DNA from: Allolobophora icterica
Taxonomy: Eukaryota; Annelida; Clitellata; Crassiclitellata; Lumbricidae
DNA: 64,000 bases
Direction of reading: 5' to 3'
NCBI GenBank assembly: GCA_963556255.1
Contig: OY744615.1
Coordinates: 6,270,716 to 6,334,715, forward strand
Shown here: one piece after another, positions 1 through 9,000 of the stretch
Layout of the letters: the number at the start of each line of letters is the position of its first letter
How positions within the stretch are numbered: the first letter of the stretch is position 1
Position numbers and translations under genes: made by a program
The notes under the pieces: model-generated
Database searches by the model: none
Seen by the model: only the letters and a program-made list of their open reading frames with translations
What the model was told of the DNA's origin: nothing

Positions 1-15
1 TTACGGATAGCACAC

Positions 16-81
16 CTTGAGGAACTTGAGGATGATTTCGCAATCCGTCTCACTCCCTTCTCCGAGCTTCTCACCCATGTT
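16..81 (-). CDS. PRPF18: PRPF18 exon 6
   Basis: 22 codons ending LKFLK, preceded on the minus strand by a TTTTCAG acceptor and followed by a GTGTGC donor. The in-frame stop that appears just after the donor is intronic. It leads into the Prp18 domain outside the window. Confidence 0.88.
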
Positions 82-3000
82 CTGAAAAGCAGATCACGTT
101 TGTTAACAAGGTCACAACAGAAGACAACACGTAACCTAATTCAATCCAATGACTTCTGTGGCGCCGTAATCATAATGCACAACGCTTCAATCGATAATTG
201 TTTCAATTGAAACCATAGTCTAATGTAATCAATAAATTCTTTCCACTGCATCGTTATCTATCGATGAACATTTCAACTGAAGCCGTAATTTAATCTCATC
301 TAATGACTTCTATGGAACTACTATCATAATGCACAAGACTTGAATCGATAATCATTTAAGTTGAAACAATAGTCTAATCTAAATAAATTACACTTACAGG
401 TGTTCCCTTTGAGATTGCAACAAAAAAGAAAGCAGGTTCCTGCCATATTACAAATTCAGGTAAAAAGCAAGTTTTCAAATTTGCAATCTGCCAGAATCAG
501 TGGCCAAAAGACAGCGTTGATCCCCATTAATTGTTACCTGTAACTTCTGCTGTACCAGTGTCTAATGCACAAGACTTCAACCGATGACACACCAAAACCA
601 AACCATAATCAGTTCATTAATTACTCACCAAAATGTCTTCGTATTTTGTTCCATCGGCGCGTATAGTGACATCGGTTACACGTCCGTGATCTGTTTTAAG
701 AACTTCGTGAAGAAACTCCTCCTCAACCTTATCGAGAGCATCACGAAAATCATTCTTAAAGCCCTAGAAAAGAAATAATCGTCAATGTCAACGTCTCACA
801 TATAATCACAACCATTTTCCCATAAAACTTTGGTTGCGTTGCTCTCCTCTTTTATCCAGGGTTTGGGCTGGCACCACCTGATGCAAGCAGTGGCAGAGTT
901 TTAGCTCAGAGGTAGGTATGCTGGCAATTTCTGTTTAAAGACGCCATGTCATAACTATGATGACTAGCGTCACCCTCCTCCTTTATCCAGGCTTTGGAGT
1001 GACACAAGCCTGGATTGATGCTAGCGCATAAAAGGTCACTCAAAAGGTCACTGTTAATATGTCCAGTGCTACTGGTCAGAAAATAGAATCAGTAGAAGTT
1101 TAATACAAATATCTGACTTTGTTACTTTCCGGCTCTAGCATCTCCAGTTTTTTCATACGTTGGAATGAGTCATAATCAGACTCGTCAAACAATCGAATTG
1201 GTTCTCCTCTCTCTCTCAGCCTGCGTATGACCTGCAAAACATTCGACATAACAAAACTCATCAAAATCAACACACAAACAATGTACACCTATACGCAAAG
1301 AATTGTCAGTCTATAGCTGCACATGGTCATAAGATAGTAAGCATATAGTAGACAATGCTTAAAAAACAAAACAATCTATTGTGGGACACTGTCAGCCGAT
1401 TGTGGGACACAGCAGATGATTGGTTAAAGCGCTCGCCTTGTAACATGGAGAGTACAGGCTCAAGCCTCCTCCCCAAGACAGTGTCCTTCACTCCAAATCC
1501 ATAAGTACATGTAATAATAAAAATAATAATCTTGTTCTTTAATCAAGCGCCTGCAAACGCACTGTGCTGTACAGTGAACATACATATAGTAGAAACGGCA
1601 GCCACACAGGGCGCCTTACATACATGTAAACAGTAGAAGCACATGATAACAGTTGTACAGTAGTCGAATATAACTGTTTAAGCAGCAGCCAACATACGGC
1701 CCCAATCAAGGCCTACTATTCATTTAACCACTGCCACCTAGCGAGTGGAAGGCTGAAAAAAGCTTAGGGGTCTACTTGGTTCGATCTTGGTACCTTCAGC
1801 TCTTCACGCCAGTGTGTTATCCATTACTCTACGGACCCCCCACAATTAAATAGTGACAATTAACAAATTAAAGTAAAAAAAACAACAATAACAATAATTG
1901 AAAACTAATTAGAAATATGCAAAGAAAGTAGTCAAAATCTAAAACCTTAATGCGTACGAGTGTTAAATTTGTCTGTAAACTTTAGTTACCTCTTTTCTGG
2001 AGAGAGGTATTTTCTTCTCATCGGTTGCTTGGTTACACAGTGAATCTTGGCTGCTTTCATCTGTTGGATTGCAACTAGAACTTGTCTGTAAGGAAAATAA
2101 CACACTGCTTCAGCATCTTCAAATCTAAGAATTGGATTTCAAATTTTTTATTTGTTGCATAGGTTTAAAAGTACCTTTGATAGGTTTAATAATGCCTTCA
2201 ATTACCACTTACAGCAAATGATTTTGTGCATAATAATAGAAATAATAGATCATCATAGTCCAATAACAATTATAACTACTATTACAAACACCGTCATGAT
2301 TATGATTTGAATTATGATAACATTTAAAATAAAGAACACAGCTATAGACACATGTAAAAGTGTGACATTTACCTTTGTTCTTCTGTAGTTACTTCTGTAG
2401 TTACTTGGACCTCCTCGTTCCCCGTGTCAGGACTTCTCTGGCTCAATCTAGGTCTTTTGCCTCCATTGGCCCTGCTCTTTGGAATGAGCTTCCTCCGTAC
2501 GTTCGTTCTTCTATTCTCTCAGGTAACGTCTCTTCCTCTTTTAAGTTTCTTAAAACTTGCTTTTTCTCTCGGGGTCTCTCGCACTGGGAGCGCTTCTGAA
2601 TGGCCCTCCCGCTAGAAGCGCTTTATAAATATCCAAATACAATACAATACAATACAATACTGCAAGCATGTAAACAAGTCTGTTGCCTTTACCTATTTTG
2701 TATAATTTACCTTTCAACCTTACAGCACACGATTACATTTTTACGCAGGACTAAATATCTGAGTCAATTACGTTAGATATATGAAATTTACAATCTACTT
2801 ACACTTTCAATTCCATTGCCATCGAGTTTTTGTCTTTTCTTTACATATTCTTCAGCCTCTTGCTTTGCAAGGTCCCCACGCTTAAAATACTTTTTGCTAG
2901 GGCCCTGCAAAAATTATACACAGATATTGTGACTATTGATGAGACAATAAACTAAGACAACACAATTTTTAGTGACAAGAAAGTACTAAAAATTTTAACA

Positions 3001-6000
3001 TTAATTTCACTTCAACAATAAGAAAATTTATTTTCGAAATTTGGGAATGCTGTCCTCAACGCGACCAAAACGACGCTGGTAAAACTAGCAGCATCAGCAC
3101 GAAAACACGGACTTGTATTTCCACAAATGTATACTTAAAGCAAAAATAAAATTTTAAAAATAAGTCACTAATGTATATCTAACTAAAATGAATTAAAGCA
3201 CATCTGAAATTTCCCCCAAAATCGTTTTAACTGGTCGTTTAATAGCAAAAAAGGCTAGTCGGAAAATATATACACGTCGGCACGAGTTGCGGAAAATGAA
3301 AAAACAGAGGCCTACACAAGTATTGTCATTGTCACACTAGCATAACTCTCTGCCTCTATCTACCTCTGTCTGTCTGCCTCTCTGTCTGTCTGGCTGTCCG
3401 TCTCTATGTCCATGGCTCCCTCAATCACAAGCAAAGAAGCCAAGTCGGAAAATATATACATGTCGTGACGAGTTGCGGAAAATGAAAAAAACAGAGGCCT
3501 ATTAGTATTGTCATTGTCACACTAGCATAACTCTCTGCCTCTATCTACCTCTGTCTATATGTCTGTCTGCCTCTCTGTCTGTCTGGCTGTCCGTCTCTAT
3601 GTCCATGGCTCCCTCAATCACAAGCAAAGAAGCCAAGTCGGAAAATATATACATGTCGTGACGAGTTGCGGAAAATGAAAAAAACAGAGGCCTATTAGTA
3701 TTGTCATTGTCACACTAGCATAACTCTCTGCCTCTATCTACCTCTGTCTATATGTCTGTCTGCCTCTCTGTCTGTCTGGCTGTCCGTCTCTATGTCCATC
3801 TCTCTCTCACTCACACTGCAGAGTCAAGAGCTCGAGAGTTCTTGGAGTAACTATGTCTGACACCCTTGGTTTCGATTAGGGATTGCAAATCCGGGTTTAT
3901 GCCTACCCGGGTACCCGAGATTTTACGAAACCCGAAAACCCGGGTGTAACCGCGATTGAAACCCGGGTTTGAAGAATGACATTAAATTTTTATTACTATT
4001 TTATTATATTAAAATGTAGCCTAACTCGAATCAATGTTTTACTATCTGTATATATAAAGAGAAGACTGTCTGTCTGTAACGCGACTTTGACCGCGATGCA
4101 TTTCTACAGCTTTCGAGCTCTTCACTCCAAACCTTCACTACTGTCTCGGGGTGGGCATTACACATCCAGTGTGAGGCTTCGCGTCCCCCGTTTTCACCGC
4201 TCCCTTGGCGAAAACCTCCCAAACCCCCACTTCTTAAAAATTCGAGTCGACCTATTTTCATTTGCCAGATGGCGCCACCCGAGAAGATTCTGTGTGTTTC
4301 ACCGAAAATTCTGTCACCGGCACGCATTTCTAAAGATTCGCCAGATGGCGCAGCCGTGGAGATTTCACTTCACATTAACTGGTGGTGGTGGTGGTGGTGG
4401 CTTGTAAACCCGGGCAACGCCGGGTAAACCAGCTAGTACAATATAAATGTAGCCTATTTCGGATGCATATCATTATCATTAATATACTACAAACGCGGCC
4501 AAACTCGAAAGATTTACAAGAAGAACAACGGAGGCCTACAGGTAAAACAATAACGTAATACAAACTTTGAGCACCGCATAAGGCACAACAGCTTCCACCC
4601 TAGACGAAGACATCTTCCGCTCTTGAGAATGGACGGAGGCAATGTCTCCTTCGTGACAGGCTGGCCCCGCACGTGCATTCTTGTCCTCTGCATCGAACGC
4701 AAGTATGAGAACTCCCACAGCCAAAGCGAGGGATGGACACGTGCCAAACCCGTCTATGTCATCGTAAACCGCGGTTGAAACCCGAGTGACGTGATTGAAA
4801 AGCGTCACTTTCATCGTCGTTCACGCCGTGAAACTCACAAATGCAGAGTAATGGAAATATAACGATAAATAAAGGGTTACTTAATACTACTTCTACATAC
4901 TTATTTATTGGCTCGTTCCATGTGTTTATTGGTGACGTTATATGAGAGAGGCTTCACATATCACACAATGTAGGCCGAATGTTGAGTTTGTTGACTCGTG
5001 GCATCCAGTTCGTATATTTTTGGTATATTGTTCTTATTTAAATTGAGTGACTTGAAAATCAATGTTCAAATCAGCAAATTCAAAGAGCTGTGTTTGGGAA
5101 CACTAATACAAAGTTTGTATTAGGCTTTATCGTTTGCGATTCTGTGCCAGTTATGTAAATCGAAGCTGAAAATTGTCAGCGGTTCAACACTATGTATGCA
5201 TATTCATCTCCCGTCGAAGCATCAGATAAACTTGCCCAAACACAATGAGTTGATGACCCTTGTCGTCTGTAGAACTTGACTTTGTAGCTGCATACGACGA
5301 CGTAATTCTCATCGCAAGACATAGTGCACTAAAACTTATCATGTAAGGTTTGTAAATCCGGTAAAAACCCGGGTACCCGGGTTTTTTACTGGCCCCAAAG
5401 CCGGAAACCCGGGTTTGTAAAAATCCCTCGGGATTGCATTCCCTAGTTTCGATGAGCATATCGATCGAATATGCTGTGGGACAGGCAGTCCTTGTATGCC
5501 TTCCGCGTGCTTACTGCCCATGGTCTTGCTGGCACGAGGCTGTATGATGTGGTGCGAGCTACTACGCTGTCACGTCTGCTGTATGCCGTTCCGGCATGGT
5601 GGAGATATGCTGGACAACAAGAAAAAGGAAAGCTCCAGGCAGTTGTAAATAGGCTAATACGACAGAGGTACCTCCCTGGTGATTACCCAACTATCGAAGA
5701 GATGTGCCGTGTGGCCGATACACATCTGTTTTCGGCGGTTCTCGAAGAACCGGGACATGTCCTTCATGGGTTGCTCCCCCCAGTTAAGCCAGCGGTTTAC
5801 AGCCTGCGCCCAAGACGACATGACCGGGTGCTGCCAAAAGCAAACAATCAAATGAGGAAAACATTTATAGTCAGAATGTTATTCACTTATTAATTTATCC
5901 TGATGTATTTATGCTGATGCTTGTTCACCAAAGTGCTGTTTGGCAGCTGGTTATATTAAAGAATATACTTACTTTTTTTACTTATATAATTTGACCATTA

Positions 6001-9000
6001 AACGTGTAATTATATCATCATATATGCCAGCTTTGCCAACTCCGGAAAACGAAAGTTACTTCTATCCGTATTGCAGGAATTCCGGACATTTACCCCCTCA
6101 ATATATTCCCCCGGACAAATCCCTCGGACACTTCCCCCAAACACTTCTCCCCCCCCCAATCTCGGTAGGTCATTTTCCCCCGGACAAATCTCCCCTGTGG
6201 ATTTATATATGTATGTATGTCTGCATGTATGTATGTATGTATGTATGCATGCATGTATGCATCTATGCATGTATGTATGTATTATTATGCATGTAGTATG
6301 CATGTTTGTATGTATGTCTGTATGTATGTATGCATGCATGGGGCGTGGTGGCTCAGTGGTAAGTTCGGCGCCTAGTGACCGGAAGGTTGCAGGTTCGAAT
6401 CCCACTCTAGCCGCTGCGTACGGACCTTGGGCAAGTCCTTCACTCGCAATTGCTCGTGGCGCTTCGGCGTGAAAATTACGGCAGAGTATCAAATGCTGTA
6501 GTCGGGAGCGCCTCTGAGTAGTAGTTGACTTCAAGAGGCGCTATAAAAATATCCGGAATAAATAAATAAGTATGTATGTATGCATGCATACATATATGCA
6601 TGTATGTATGCATGTATGTGTGTATGTATGTATTATGCATGTAGTATGCATGTATATATGTATGTATGTACGTATGAATGTATGTACGTATGTATGTCTG
6701 TCTGTATGTATGTATGTATGCATGCATGTATGCGTGTATGTATGTATATATGTATGTATGCATGTACTATGTATTTCTGTATGTATGTAGGAGGAAGAAG
6801 GGTGAAGGCATTGAGATTTGCAGATGACCAGGCGATGCTGGCAACTAGCCAGGAGGGCTTACAAAGGATGATGGATCGTCTAAATACGGTATCGCTGGAA
6901 TATGAAATGAAAATAAACGTAAAGAAGACAAAGGTAATGAAGATAAGCAAGAGAAGCGGTATAACACCACAAACAATAAAGATCACACTAAACGGAGAAG
7001 AAATAGAACAGGTGGAGAAGTTTTGCTATCTAGGAAGTGTGATCACAGACGATGCAAGATGCCACGAGGAAATAAAAAGAAGAATATCCATGGGAAAAGA
7101 TGCATTTTACAAAATAGGAGAGCTGATGAGAGGAAGCTTAAGCAAGAATCTAAAGAAGAGAATGGTGAAGACACTGGTGTGGAGTGTTGTTCTGTACGGA
7201 TCCGAGACATGGACAATGAGGAAGGACGACATAAAAAGATTGGAGGCCTTCGAGATGTGGGTGTGGCGCAGAATGGAGAGAGTTAGCTGGGCGGAACGGA
7301 GGACGAACGAGGAAATCCTGGAAATGGTAGAAGAACAAAGATCACTCATAAGTACTATACGCGGACGACAAAGGAAATGGATCGGGCACATCCTAAGGAG
7401 TGAGACACTGCTAAGAGACATCATGGAAGGAAGGATGGAGGGGGAAAAGACGCGAGGAAAACCGAGGGCAATGCTGCTAGACTGGATGATGACAAAAGAA
7501 GAAGGATACAGTGGACTGAAGAGAAGAGCACAAGACAGAGAACGATGGCGTCATTGGTCATACGAACCTGCCGGTGGGCAGAGAACATAAAGAAGAAGTA
7601 TCATACATAATGTATGCACGTGTGCATGTATGTATGTATTCATGTATGTAAGTACATACATACATACATACTATATACATGTATGCATGTATGTTTTCAT
7701 CATTAAAACAGAAAGCGTTTTGTATGTTGTATTGAGGGGGAAATGTCCTAGTAGGGAGGGGAAAGTGTCCGCGGGTAACTGTCCGGGAGGAATATGTCCG
7801 GGAATATGTCCAGGGGGTAAATGTCCGTTCACCGGACAACCCCCGGACATAATCCTCCGGACACTTTCCCCCCTCTACCAGGACATTACCCCCTCTATTC
7901 AACGTACAAATAGCATTCTGTTTTAATGATCAAAACGTGCATACATACGTACATACATACATACATACATACATACATACATACATACAAGCATGCATAT
8001 ATACATAAATACATACAAACATACAGTGAATACATACATCTATGCTGCATACATACATTCATACATACATACATAGAGAAATACATACGTACATAAATCC
8101 ACAGGGGGATTTGTCCGGAGGGAAAATGACCTACTGAGATTTGGGGGAGTGTTGGAGGAACTGTCCGGGGGATAGGTCGTGGGGGGATATGTCCAGGGGG
8201 TAAATGTCCGGCATTCCTGCAATACGGATCTATAGACGTATCCTTCGTTTTCCGGAGTTGGTGAAGCTTGCATATGATGATATAATAACACATTTAATGG
8301 TCAAAATATATGCAGTGTGAGTGTGAGAGAGAGGTGGACAAAGAGACGGACGGACAGACAGATGGACAGCCATATAGACAGGCACATAGGCAGACAGACA
8401 GAAGTGGATAGAGGCAGAGATTTATGCTAGTGTGACAATGACAATACTAATAGGCCTCTATTTTTCACTTTCCGCAACTCGTCCCGACATGTATATATTT
8501 TCCGACTTGGCTTCTTTGCTTGTGATTGAGGGAGCCATGAACATAGAGACGGACAGCCAGACAGACAGAGAGGCAGACAGACATATAGACAGAGGTAGAT
8601 AGAGGCAGAAAGTTATGCTAGTGTGACAATGACAATACTAATAGGCCTCTGTTTTTTTCATTTTCCGCAACTCGTCACGACATGTATATATTTTCCGACT
8701 TGGCTTCTTTGCTTGTGATTGAGGGAGCCATGGACATAGAGACGGACAGCCAGACAGACAGAGAGCAGACAGACAGAGGTAGATAGAGGCAGAGAGTTAT
8801 GCTAGTGTGACAATGAGAATACTTGTGTAGGCCTCTGTTTTTTCATTTTCCGCAACTCGTCACGACATGTATATATTTTCCGACTTGGCTTCTTTGCTTG
8901 TGATTGAGGGAGCCATGGACATAGAGACGGACAGCCAGACAGACAGAGAGGCAGACAGACATATAGACAGAGGTAGATAGAGGCAGAGAGTTATGCTAGT

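Larger units (their letters stand above)
5991..8304. mobile_element. Fold-back element with ~210-bp inverted terminal arms
   Basis: The left arm 5991-6205 and the right arm 8099-8304 are inverted copies, by eye about 85 percent alike. They share TTGACCATTAAA at the outer tips, CCAACTCCGGAAAACGAA, CGGACATTTACCCCCT and TAGGTCATTTTCC. The interior holds a SINE, a reverse transcriptase fragment, a second smaller inverted repeat (7691-7937) and TATG/CATA microsatellites. No clear target duplication was found, so the superfamily is open. Confidence 0.75.

Noticed and set aside
3976..4407. 143-codon ORF and its antisense partner
   Set aside because: Lies inside the Helitron/hAT ends; no domain seen and ends in GGT repeats.
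6339..6420. Functional tRNA gene
   Set aside because: A and B boxes are good but no complete cloverleaf or acceptor stem; the sequence continues into a repeated SINE body.
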